A stretch of 15,026 nt of DNA, from contig CALFMR010000478.1 of the NCBI GenBank assembly GCA_937880585.1, positions 1 to 15,026 of the forward strand, read 5' to 3'. Shown piece by piece: positions 8,988 to 15,026 of this stretch. The stretch's first letter is position 1. Each line of letters opens with the position of its first letter. The position numbers and the translations under genes were made by a program. The notes under the pieces are model-generated. The model did not search any database. It saw only the letters and a list, made by a program, of their open reading frames with translations, and had not been told where the DNA came from. The stretch is from an uncultured Acidobacteriota bacterium (GTDB taxonomy: Bacteria > Acidobacteriota > Vicinamibacteria > Vicinamibacterales > SCN-69-37).

Positions 8988-10649
8988 CTAGAAGGGAAGC
9001 GGCGCCGGATCCATGTCCAGCAGCGATTGGCTCGTCAGCTCGAGCTCAATCAAGTCGTCGGGATGGTGGCATCGGCGGAAATGCCACCCGCTGTCCGCGC
9101 CGGGGTGATTGACGCCGCCGCACGCCGAGAAGATCGCGTCGTAGCGCGCGTGCGCGACGTCGACGGCGGCGGCCGATATGTTGGCCGGTTGGCCCCAGGG
9201 GAAGGAGAACAGCTGCACAGGGCAGCCGAGTTCCGCTTCGATCTCCGTTCGCGCGTCACCAATTTCGCGACGCAGGCGCTCGATATCAGTTGATCCACAG
9301 TTGAAGTGCGTCCGCGTGTGGCTCGCCATCGTGAATCCTTGACGGACGAGCGTCCGCGCGTCACCCCACGTCATGGGACGGAATCCATCGTCTCCCGCGG
9401 CCACATCGTGCTGGAATGCGCGTCCGGTGGTCAGGTGTTCGCTACAGACGAAGAACGTCGCCGAAAGCCCGAGCGGTTCGAGTACGGCACGTACGTTCAA
9501 CACGTTGTCCGCGTAGCCGTCGTCGAACGTCAGAACGACGGTCGGCGCATCGACGCGGCCCGCGCGGAGCATAGCGATGGCGTCGGGCAACGATGCGATG
9601 CGGTAATGCCGTCGCAGATACTCGACCTGCCGCGCGAAATGCGACGTCGAGATGCCCATCGTGTGCGGCCGGTCCGCGATGACGTGGTGATAGAGCATCA
9701 CGACTGGAAACGAGCCGCTCCGTCGATATCGCCGGTTGCGCCATACCGCGCGCACGCCAAAGACGACGACGTGTGCCATCAGCTTCCAGCGCGGCCATTG
9801 GTGGCGTGGCACGAACGGCGGGCGTCGTCGGCGGAGCGTCCGCTCCATCCGGCGCAGGGCCTCGGGCGCCGGCGTGCGATAGAGGGCGCCACCCTCGCCC
9901 TGCACGCGGTCGCGGACGGTGCCGGCGGCGACGTCACGCACCGCCTGCACGAGCAGGTCGTCGCCCACGACGTCCGCCTTGAGCCCGAGGCTGACCAGGT
10001 CATCGAACGGCTCGATGGGGATCGTGGCGGACGCGACGATGGCGCCGGCGTCGAGTGCGGCTGTCACGCGATGAATCGTGACGCCGATCTCCTGCTGATC
10101 GTCGAGCAGTTCCCAGAGACCGATCGGGCCGCCGCCGCGATAGTCGGGCACTTTGCGCTGGTGGATGTTGATCGAGCCGAGACGTGGGATCTCGAACAGC
10201 TCGGGTTTGAGAATGCGCGCGCCGTACAAGATGCCCAAGTCGGCGCCAAGCGATCGGACGAAGGCGACGGCTTCCGGCGAATGAACGCGCGAGGTGACGA
10301 ACGTCTCGACGTTCGCCGTCTTCAGGCGGTCGACGAGCTCGGCGGTGGACAACTCGGGAGAATTGAGATCGCGCGGCGCCGCGTGGCAGATGTGAAGCGC
10401 CGCATGTCCCGCTCGCGCCGCGGCGCGGATCGGGACAGCCAGCAGCCGGCCGGCCACGTAACTCGCATAACCGGGCCGGCGCGCGCTGCGCATGAAGTTG
10501 GTGACGCGCGCCCGAAGACTCTTCTGCTGGACGGGCTCGAGCAGCACGCCGGCCACGACGACGCCCGGTGCGTCACGCGACAGCCGATCGACGAGCCGCC
10601 AGATCGACGCCGGGTACAAGCGTCCGATGATGACCACGCGAAAGCTCAT
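8988..10649 (-). CDS. Fusion protein: formyltransferase domain + NodB polysaccharide deacetylase domain
   Basis: The protein has 553 residues from ATG at 10649. Residues about 1-260 are a formyltransferase of the Fmt/ArnA type: SINIHQRKVPDYRGGGPIG holds Asn161 and His163, and IHRVTAALDAGAIV holds Asp200, the Asn-His-Asp triad that uses 10-formyl-tetrahydrofolate to formylate an amine. An Arg-rich linker (265-312) leads to a NodB-fold deacetylase: VMLYHHV (317-323), motif 1 TFDDGYADN (Asp376-Asp377), metal motif SHTRTHFN (His444, His448) and FSFPWG (481-486). Both active sites look complete. No signal peptide is seen, so it is probably cytoplasmic. A TTG at 10691 in the same frame would add 14 residues but has no better ribosome site. 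Substrate unknown; amino-sugar N-formylation and deacylation is my inference. Confidence 0.85.
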   Translation of the reverse strand: MSFRVVIIGRLYPASIWRLVDRLSRDAPGVVVAGVLLEPVQQKSLRARVTNFMRSARRPGYASYVAGRLLAVPIRAAARAGHAALHICHAAPRDLNSPELSTAELVDRLKTANVETFVTSRVHSPEAVAFVRSLGADLGILYGARILKPELFEIPRLGSINIHQRKVPDYRGGGPIGLWELLDDQQEIGVTIHRVTAALDAGAIVASATIPIEPFDDLVSLGLKADVVGDDLLVQAVRDVAAGTVRDRVQGEGGALYRTPAPEALRRMERTLRRRRPPFVPRHQWPRWKLMAHVVVFGVRAVWRNRRYRRSGSFPVVMLYHHVIADRPHTMGISTSHFARQVEYLRRHYRIASLPDAIAMLRAGRVDAPTVVLTFDDGYADNVLNVRAVLEPLGLSATFFVCSEHLTTGRAFQHDVAAGDDGFRPMTWGDARTLVRQGFTMASHTRTHFNCGSTDIERLRREIGDARTEIEAELGCPVQLFSFPWGQPANISAAAVDVAHARYDAIFSACGGVNHPGADSGWHFRRCHHPDDLIELELTSQSLLDMDPAPLPF

Positions 10650-10773
10650 GGTCGGCGTGCCCGTCGAAGGAACGGGAGAGTCGGGGCTCAAAGGGGAGCT
10701 CAGCCTGCGGCCAGCGGATGCTTACTGTAGCCGAAAAAAGCCGCGAACACCCCCTCATGTCGTTGCATCCGAA

Positions 10774-10799
10774 CGGCGCGCTGAGGCCGAGACGCGCCG
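10774..10799 (-). terminator. Possible terminator hairpin after the ADOP permease
   Basis: Seven bases past the permease stop, CGGCGCG (10774-10780) and CGCGCCG (10793-10799) form a perfect seven-pair stem with a 12-base loop. There is no U-tract on the minus strand after it, so if it stops transcription it is not a classical intrinsic terminator. In sequence this GC-rich such a stem can also arise by chance. Confidence 0.25.
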
Positions 10800-10806
10800 G
10801 ACCTCG

Positions 10807-13347
10807 CTACTCCGCCTTCAACGTCAGCGCGGGATCGACGTGCGCGGCGCGGCGGGCGGGGCGCCAGAGGGCGACGGCTGACGTCGCCACGATGAGTACG
10901 GCGACGCCGGCGTAGGTCAGTGGATCGGTCGTCGTGACGCCGAAGAGCTGACTGGCCATCCAGCGCGAGGCGCCCAGCGCGGCCGCGAGGCCCGCGAGTG
11001 CGCCGACCGCGATGAAGATTGCCGACGATCCAATGACGAGGCGTTGAATCGCCGATGGCTCGGCGCCGAGGGCCATGCGGATGCCGATCTCGCGCGTGCG
11101 GCCCGCGACGATGAACGTCACGACGCCGTAGATGCCGGCGAGGGCGACGAGCAGGGCGAGGATGCCGAAACCAGTCGTAATCTGGGCCGCGACGCGCGTG
11201 TCGCCGTACAGCGCGGCGTAGCGGTCGTCGACGAGCTCGGCGCGCACGACCGACGGGCCGGCGATCGAACGGACGGTCGAGACGACGGCTCCGAGGTGGC
11301 GCGTGTCGTCCAGGCGGACGACGAAATCGAGGGGGATGTACCTGGGTCCGATCTGGTTGTAGACGATGAACGAATCGATACCTGCAGACCAATCATCGTT
11401 GACCGGGGTCGTCCGCATATGCGCGGCGACGCCGACGATGTTGAACACGTTCGCGCCGTTGGAACTCGTCGCACTTGGCTTGCCCGCGCCGAGATAGAAG
11501 CGGGCACCGACAGCGTCCCCATTCGGCCAGAAGCGACGCGCAAAGGACTCATCGACGACGAGGCTGCCAAGGCCATCGCCCGACCTGAACCATCGGCCCT
11601 TCTGGATCGCCAAGCCCATGGCTGCCGCATATCGAGAGTCGACCGCGACCGTCCTGAGGATGACGAAATTGAGCGGTGGACGGCCATCGATCGCCAGTGG
11701 TCCGCCGATTCCCGCGTGCGCTCGCGGGAGCATGGCGCCGGTCTGTGCCGATGCCAGCACGAAGGGCATCCCATCCAGCCGCGCGAGTACCTGCTCGGCG
11801 ATGTCAACTGCGGGCGGCGCGGCAGCCGAGCGCAGGATTTCGAGGCTGGCGAGCCGGTTGCTGTCGAAGCCCTTCGGTTCGTTCGCGTGCGCCACGTACG
11901 TGCGGACGTAGAGGAGCGCACCGACGAGCAGCAGGACGGTGAGGGCTACCTGCGCGGCCGTGAGCAATTGACGGCCGACGGCGCCGCGACGAGAAATCGA
12001 GGTGGCGCGCGCGTCGATGCGAAGCGCGGCGCTCAGATTCGACCGTGATGCGCGCCAGACGACAGGCGCCGCCGTGACCAGCCAGGCGAGGGCCGCGGCA
12101 GCCACCATGAACGCCAGCACACGAGCGTCGACGGCAATCGGCGTCATCAGTCCGTCTTTGACCGACGGCGGAAGCAGCGCTCTCAAGGCAGCGGTGCCGC
12201 CGAGCGCCAGGCCGAGAGCGACCGCCGCGGCTGCAGCCGTCAAGAGCGCGCCTTCGAAGAGCGCCGTCCGCGCCAACGCGCCGCGCGAGGCGCCGAGCGT
12301 GCTCTGGATCGCGAAGACACGGAGGCGAGTCATGGCCCCCGCCAGTTCGAGGCTCGCCACGTTGAGGCACGCAATCAACAGCAACGCCCCCGCGGCGCCG
12401 AAGAGCAGCGCGAAGAGTGACGCGTGTGGATCGCGCATCTCCTCGGAGATCGGTACAGCCAGGAGCGCGCGCGAGCCCGCGCCGACGATGCGGGAGGCGA
12501 TCGATGGAGCGCGTGCCGCCACTTGGTCCACGACCGCTTGCGCCGACAGACCTGGCGCGACGAGCGCGATGTTCGTGTACCAACGGGAACGGGCACCAGG
12601 TGGCGGCGGAGCGTCGAGATCCAATGGCCGCCAGACGCCGACCGCCGCTGACGGAAAGAAGAACCCAGCTGGCATGACGCCGATGACGACGGGCGGCGTA
12701 CGATCGGCGGGCAGCGTCCGCCCTATCGCGGCGGCGGGATCGCCGTACACCTCGCGCGCGAGCGTCTCCGAGATGATCGCGGCGGGCGGCGCGCCCGGAC
12801 CGACGTCCGCGTTCGTGAAAGGCCTTCCCCAACGTGGCCGAACGCCGAGCGCTGCGAACAGACCGGGAGTGACGATCTCGGCCGGTACGGAATCCGTGAT
12901 GTCGCCGATCGTGACGTAGGTCGTGCCGGACTGTTCGTAAGCGTGCACGGCGGCCAGCACGTCGGCCTCGCGCCGCCATTCCCGAATTTCGCGTGTGGAA
13001 ATACTGCTAGCGGGGCCGCTTGGCTGCCCCGGATCCGCGGGCGGGTTGTGCAGCACGATGAGCCGATCGGCATTCGGATACGGCACGCGCCGGAAGACGA
13101 ACGCGTCGGTCGCCGAGAAGACGACGGCGTTGGCCGCGAGCGCGAGAGCGAGCAGGCCGATCTGAAACGCCGCCGTCCAGCCGCGGCGCCGGATGCCGCG
13201 CCAGGCCCACTTCAGTTCGCCGGCGAGACCGGCGATCCGGCTGCGTCTGGCCTCCGCCATGTCCGGGACGGTTGCCGCTCGCGCGAGGCGGCGCGCGGAC
13301 AGTCGTCGCGCGAGCGACGGCATGATCGATCGCCGCGTCTGATCCAT
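10807..13347 (-). CDS. ADOP-type orphan ABC permease (MacB/FtsX family), core part
   Basis: The 846-residue core is a tandem MacB_PCD plus FtsX protein of the acidobacterial duplicated orphan permease type. TM1 (about 57-80, ALALAANAVVFSATDAFVF, then RRVPYPNADRLIVL) is followed by a periplasmic domain. A three-helix FtsX unit with 'LRVFAIQSTLGASRGAL' covers about 307-430. The second half starts with a TM near 460-482, then another periplasmic domain and a final FtsX unit (about 722-830) with RTREIGIRMALGAEPSAIQRLV. No ATPase gene adjoins, as usual for ADOP. The ATG at 13347 overlaps the stop of the preceding prefix ORF as TAATG. An upstream in-frame extension to 13554 runs antisense to nothing useful and clashes with padR and the prefix ORF, so it is rejected. 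Family members normally carry the prefix in frame, so either this is a 1-base indel or a genuinely split, coupled gene. Confidence 0.88.
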   Translation of the reverse strand: MDQTRRSIMPSLARRLSARRLARAATVPDMAEARRSRIAGLAGELKWAWRGIRRRGWTAAFQIGLLALALAANAVVFSATDAFVFRRVPYPNADRLIVLHNPPADPGQPSGPASSISTREIREWRREADVLAAVHAYEQSGTTYVTIGDITDSVPAEIVTPGLFAALGVRPRWGRPFTNADVGPGAPPAAIISETLAREVYGDPAAAIGRTLPADRTPPVVIGVMPAGFFFPSAAVGVWRPLDLDAPPPPGARSRWYTNIALVAPGLSAQAVVDQVAARAPSIASRIVGAGSRALLAVPISEEMRDPHASLFALLFGAAGALLLIACLNVASLELAGAMTRLRVFAIQSTLGASRGALARTALFEGALLTAAAAAVALGLALGGTAALRALLPPSVKDGLMTPIAVDARVLAFMVAAAALAWLVTAAPVVWRASRSNLSAALRIDARATSISRRGAVGRQLLTAAQVALTVLLLVGALLYVRTYVAHANEPKGFDSNRLASLEILRSAAAPPAVDIAEQVLARLDGMPFVLASAQTGAMLPRAHAGIGGPLAIDGRPPLNFVILRTVAVDSRYAAAMGLAIQKGRWFRSGDGLGSLVVDESFARRFWPNGDAVGARFYLGAGKPSATSSNGANVFNIVGVAAHMRTTPVNDDWSAGIDSFIVYNQIGPRYIPLDFVVRLDDTRHLGAVVSTVRSIAGPSVVRAELVDDRYAALYGDTRVAAQITTGFGILALLVALAGIYGVVTFIVAGRTREIGIRMALGAEPSAIQRLVIGSSAIFIAVGALAGLAAALGASRWMASQLFGVTTTDPLTYAGVAVLIVATSAVALWRPARRAAHVDPALTLKAE
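13276..13316. repeat. Inverted repeat in the start of the ADOP coding region
   Basis: CGCTCGCGCGA (13276-13286) and TCGCGCGAGCG (13306-13316) are perfect 11-base complements around a 19-base loop. On the mRNA the stem begins about 31 bases after the A of the permease ATG. It encodes Leu/Ala/Arg-rich residues, so simple codon composition may explain part of it. Confidence 0.45.
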
Positions 13348-13517
13348 TACCAACGGCGAGCGGCGGACTCGCCGTCGCGCTCCGAGCGCTCCTCGAACTC
13401 TTCGTCGAGATCCGACAGCGCGCAATCCCGATCCGCCGGGTGCATGAGACTGCCGAGCAGCCACACCGCCAAGCGCGGCGGCCCATCGGTGCGCGCCCGC
13501 GGCCGGCTGTCGCTCAT
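13347..13517 (-). CDS. Small ORF encoding an ADOP permease-prefix domain (split from the permease)
   Basis: This 56-residue ORF starts ATG at 13517, overlapping the padR stop as ATGA, and ends TAA at 13349-13347, overlapping the permease ATG as TAATG. Its sequence PPRLAVWLLGSLMHPADRDCALSDLDEEFEER (13-44) followed by ESAARRW (50-56) matches the N-terminal cytoplasmic prefix that precedes the first transmembrane segment in PadR-linked ADOP permeases ('permease prefix domain 2' type). In those proteins the ARRWYW step continues into the permease. Here the frame stops right after RRW, and the permease resumes one frame over. Adding one base at the TGG-TA step would give a single 903-residue protein of normal layout. 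The ORF is either a stand-alone coupled peptide or the 5' end of a frameshifted gene; a sequencing error is also possible. Confidence 0.65.
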   Translation of the reverse strand: MSDSRPRARTDGPPRLAVWLLGSLMHPADRDCALSDLDEEFEERSERDGESAARRW

Positions 13518-13852
13518 GACGACTTCGACCCTCGCGGCCGCAGCTCCAGGCCATCCATCATCCGCGTGAGCATCGTCGCCGAATGGCGCATCGCGGCCGT
13601 GCCACGCGGCGTCAGTCGGCAGTAGCGCCGCGCTCGACCACGCTGGCTAGGCTCGGACTTCGCCGTCCGCAGCGTCAGCAGACTTTTCGATTCAAGTCGC
13701 GCGAGCGTCGCGTAGAGCGCGCCGATCGATACGGGCCGGCTCGTGCGGCGCTCGATTTCTTGTCGCACCCGCGCGCCATACGCCTCGTCGCCGAGCTGGG
13801 CGATGGCAAGCATGACGTAGAGCTCGAACTCCGCGAGGAAGCGACCGGGCAT
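13514..13852 (-). CDS. PadR-family transcriptional regulator
   Basis: The 112-residue protein is a winged-helix DNA-binding regulator of the short PadR type. It starts FELYVMLAIAQLGDEAYGARVRQEIE (9-34), then the recognition region RPVSIGALYATLARLESKSLL (39-59), the wing with RGRARRYCRLTPRG (71-84) and a C-terminal dimerisation helix (ATMLTRMMDGLEL). PadR genes of this kind sit directly before ADOP permeases in acidobacteria and are thought to repress their own operon. Here the stop overlaps the start of the prefix ORF by ATGA, so the three ORFs are surely one transcript. The ATG at 13852 has no strong Shine-Dalgarno. An AT-rich patch with a dyad just upstream is a plausible operator. The ligand is unknown. 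Confidence 0.9.
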   Translation of the reverse strand: MPGRFLAEFELYVMLAIAQLGDEAYGARVRQEIERRTSRPVSIGALYATLARLESKSLLTLRTAKSEPSQRGRARRYCRLTPRGTAAMRHSATMLTRMMDGLELRPRGSKSS

Positions 13853-13867
13853 GGCGCGACGTCGCCG

Positions 13868-13896
13868 ACGTTACTCTACATATGAATGTTTAGCAA
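13868..13896 (-). promoter_or_regulatory. Candidate padR promoter and operator dyad
   Basis: On the minus strand TTGCTA (13896-13891) and TAACGT (13873-13868) are 17 bases apart, a weak match to sigma-70 -35/-10 boxes. The spacer contains the dyad ACAT-N4-ATGT (13878-13889), placed where a dimeric repressor such as PadR could block polymerase. This is the only AT-rich patch in the 70-base gap upstream of padR. Confidence 0.3.
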
Positions 13897-13922
13897 GCCG
13901 CCGTCCCGAGTGCCGCCCGAGC

Positions 13923-15026
13923 CTACGCCAACTCCACCCACTCGGCCTGCTTCTGGGCGGTGAGCATCAGCTCGGTCGCCAGAAAGCAGTGCGCCTGCGC
14001 CATGGCCGTCTCGGTCCGGTTCACGACGTCGTGTACGAGCGCCGGTCCGTAGGGCAGCTCCACCTGGCGGCAGTCGACGGCCTGCATGCCCTGGCGATCG
14101 CAGAGAAACAGGTAGCTGCCGGGCCCGCGTCCAGCGATGTCCGTGTTCTTGCGCACTTCGATGAAGCCGTCCGTGCCGAGCACGACGAGCCGGCCGTCGC
14201 CCCACGTGTCGAGACCATCGGGCGTGAACCAGTCGACCCGGACGTAGCCCGTGCCGCGGTCGCCGCGCAGCATGACGTCGCCGAAATCCTCGAACGCGGG
14301 ATATTGCCGATTGTGAACGTTACCGACCTGCGACGCCACGACGTGTCCGGTCGTCGAGCCGGTGAAATACAGGAACTGGTCGGCCTGGTGTGACCCGATG
14401 TCGCAGAGGATGCCGCCGTAGTACTGCTTGTCGAAGAACCACGCGGGCCGCGTCGCGGCCTGCATGCGATGCGGCCCCAGTCCGACCGTCTGGACGACGT
14501 CGCCAATGGCGCCGGCTTGGACCAGTTCGCCGGCACGCACGGTCGCGCGGTTCTCGAAGCGCTCGCTGTAGGTAATCGAGTAGATGCGGCCCGTTTCCGC
14601 CTGGACCTTCCGGACCTCGGCCAACTGCTCGAGTGTCGTGATGCCCGGCTTGTCGGCCATGTAATCCTTGCCGTGTCGCATGACGCGGATGCCGAGCGGC
14701 GCGCGCTCCACGGGCACGATCGAGCTCGCGACGAGCTGGATCGACGGGTCGTCGAGAATCTCCGCCTCGCTACGAGCAACCTTCGCCTGCGGGAACGTCC
14801 GCGTGAATCCCGCCAGGAGGTCGGGCTCTTTCGCGTAGACCGACACCAGTTCGCCGCCCCCGCGGATGAGCGCGTTGACCTGCGCGTCGATGTGACTGTG
14901 GTTGATGCCGACGACCGCGAATCTGATCGTCTGACGCGGCTGGACGCGGGCGGGCCCGGAGGCACTCTCGAGGATCCGGCGCGACGGTCCCACCTCGCGC
15001 GGGCTGAACGCGGCGGCTGGTCGATG
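13923..15026 (-). CDS. Gfo/Idh/MocA-family oxidoreductase (5' end may lie outside window)
   Basis: This is an NAD(P)-dependent sugar or cyclitol dehydrogenase-like protein. The Rossmann start is IRFAVVGINHSHIDAQVNALI, where the usual GxGxxG is reduced to a single Gly (GINHSH). YMADKPGITTLEQL holds the Lys-Pro of the family's E/DKP motif. YYGGILCDIGSHQADQFLYFTG is the conserved C-terminal-domain entry with the DxGxHxxD residues, His and Asp being the catalytic pair in many members. Numbered from GTG at 14993 these are Lys115, His202 and Asp205. The frame is open to the right edge (11 more codons without a stop), so the true start and any leader may be outside. GTG at 14993 would give 356 residues. 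It ends 70 bases upstream of padR on the same strand. The substrate cannot be told. Confidence 0.88.
   Translation of the reverse strand, partial: HRPAAAFSPREVGPSRRILESASGPARVQPRQTIRFAVVGINHSHIDAQVNALIRGGGELVSVYAKEPDLLAGFTRTFPQAKVARSEAEILDDPSIQLVASSIVPVERAPLGIRVMRHGKDYMADKPGITTLEQLAEVRKVQAETGRIYSITYSERFENRATVRAGELVQAGAIGDVVQTVGLGPHRMQAATRPAWFFDKQYYGGILCDIGSHQADQFLYFTGSTTGHVVASQVGNVHNRQYPAFEDFGDVMLRGDRGTGYVRVDWFTPDGLDTWGDGRLVVLGTDGFIEVRKNTDIAGRGPGSYLFLCDRQGMQAVDCRQVELPYGPALVHDVVNRTETAMAQAHCFLATELMLTAQKQAEWVELA

Noticed and set aside
7889..9112. A 407-residue plus-strand frame opposite the NCS2-like permease
   Set aside because: It is Arg/Asp/Glu-rich mirror sequence of a hydrophobic membrane protein, with no recognisable domain.
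9306..10730. A 474-residue plus-strand frame opposite the formyltransferase-deacetylase gene
   Set aside because: It is antisense to a gene with two sets of intact catalytic motifs, and its own composition is shadow-like (Arg, Asp, Val rich, no motif).
10729..10745. GCCG-A6-GCCGC as a possible terminator
   Set aside because: The two GCCG blocks are direct, not inverted, repeats, so no hairpin precedes the A/T run.
13348..13554. A 69-residue N-terminal extension of the ADOP permease frame
   Set aside because: It is Arg-rich, resembles no ADOP sequence and overlaps the prefix-domain ORF and padR, both of which read sensibly in other frames.

Overview
The window is high-GC (mostly G/C at third codon positions) and its gene content points to a member of the Acidobacteriota, probably the Vicinamibacterales. 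The main clue is a PadR regulator followed by a very large orphan FtsX/MacB-type permease of the ADOP class, which is expanded in that phylum. The taxonomic call is inference from family content, not from a search. No stretch longer than 300 bases lacks a gene, and I see no rRNA, CRISPR array, transposase or phage gene.

Left part (1-3824): a minus-strand run reads rsmI (16S rRNA 2'-O-methyltransferase), then a small TPR protein, then glmU, which leaves the window before its acetyltransferase domain is complete. Divergent from rsmI is a short FmdB-type zinc-ribbon protein. It meets galU (UTP-glucose-1-phosphate uridylyltransferase, minus strand) tail to tail with only four bases between stops. 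GlmU and GalU make UDP-GlcNAc and UDP-glucose, the entry points for envelope polysaccharide and peptidoglycan. The 3' third of rsmI is strikingly AT-rich compared with everything around it.

Middle (3825-7264): serS (seryl-tRNA synthetase) and an exported oligoendopeptidase F homologue are two bases apart on the plus strand. They are followed 21 bases later by tRNA-Ser(UGA), which has an encoded CCA. A near-perfect inverted repeat begins inside the tRNA acceptor/CCA end and extends downstream.

Right part (7265-15026), all minus strand: an NCS2/AzgA-like permease of unknown substrate; a fusion protein with an N-terminal formyltransferase domain and a C-terminal NodB polysaccharide-deacetylase domain, both with catalytic residues intact; and a padR - prefix-domain ORF - ADOP permease operon. 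There the usual N-terminal prefix of the permease is split off by a frame change, with ATGA and TAATG junctions. Last is a Gfo/Idh/MocA oxidoreductase that may start beyond the right edge.

Most of this is ordinary housekeeping or accessory sequence. The points most worth a second look are the formyltransferase-deacetylase fusion, the split ADOP permease, the AT-rich tail of rsmI with a perfect inverted repeat over its RELTK motif, and the inverted repeat at the tRNA-Ser 3' end. I did not find a convincing new multi-gene system.
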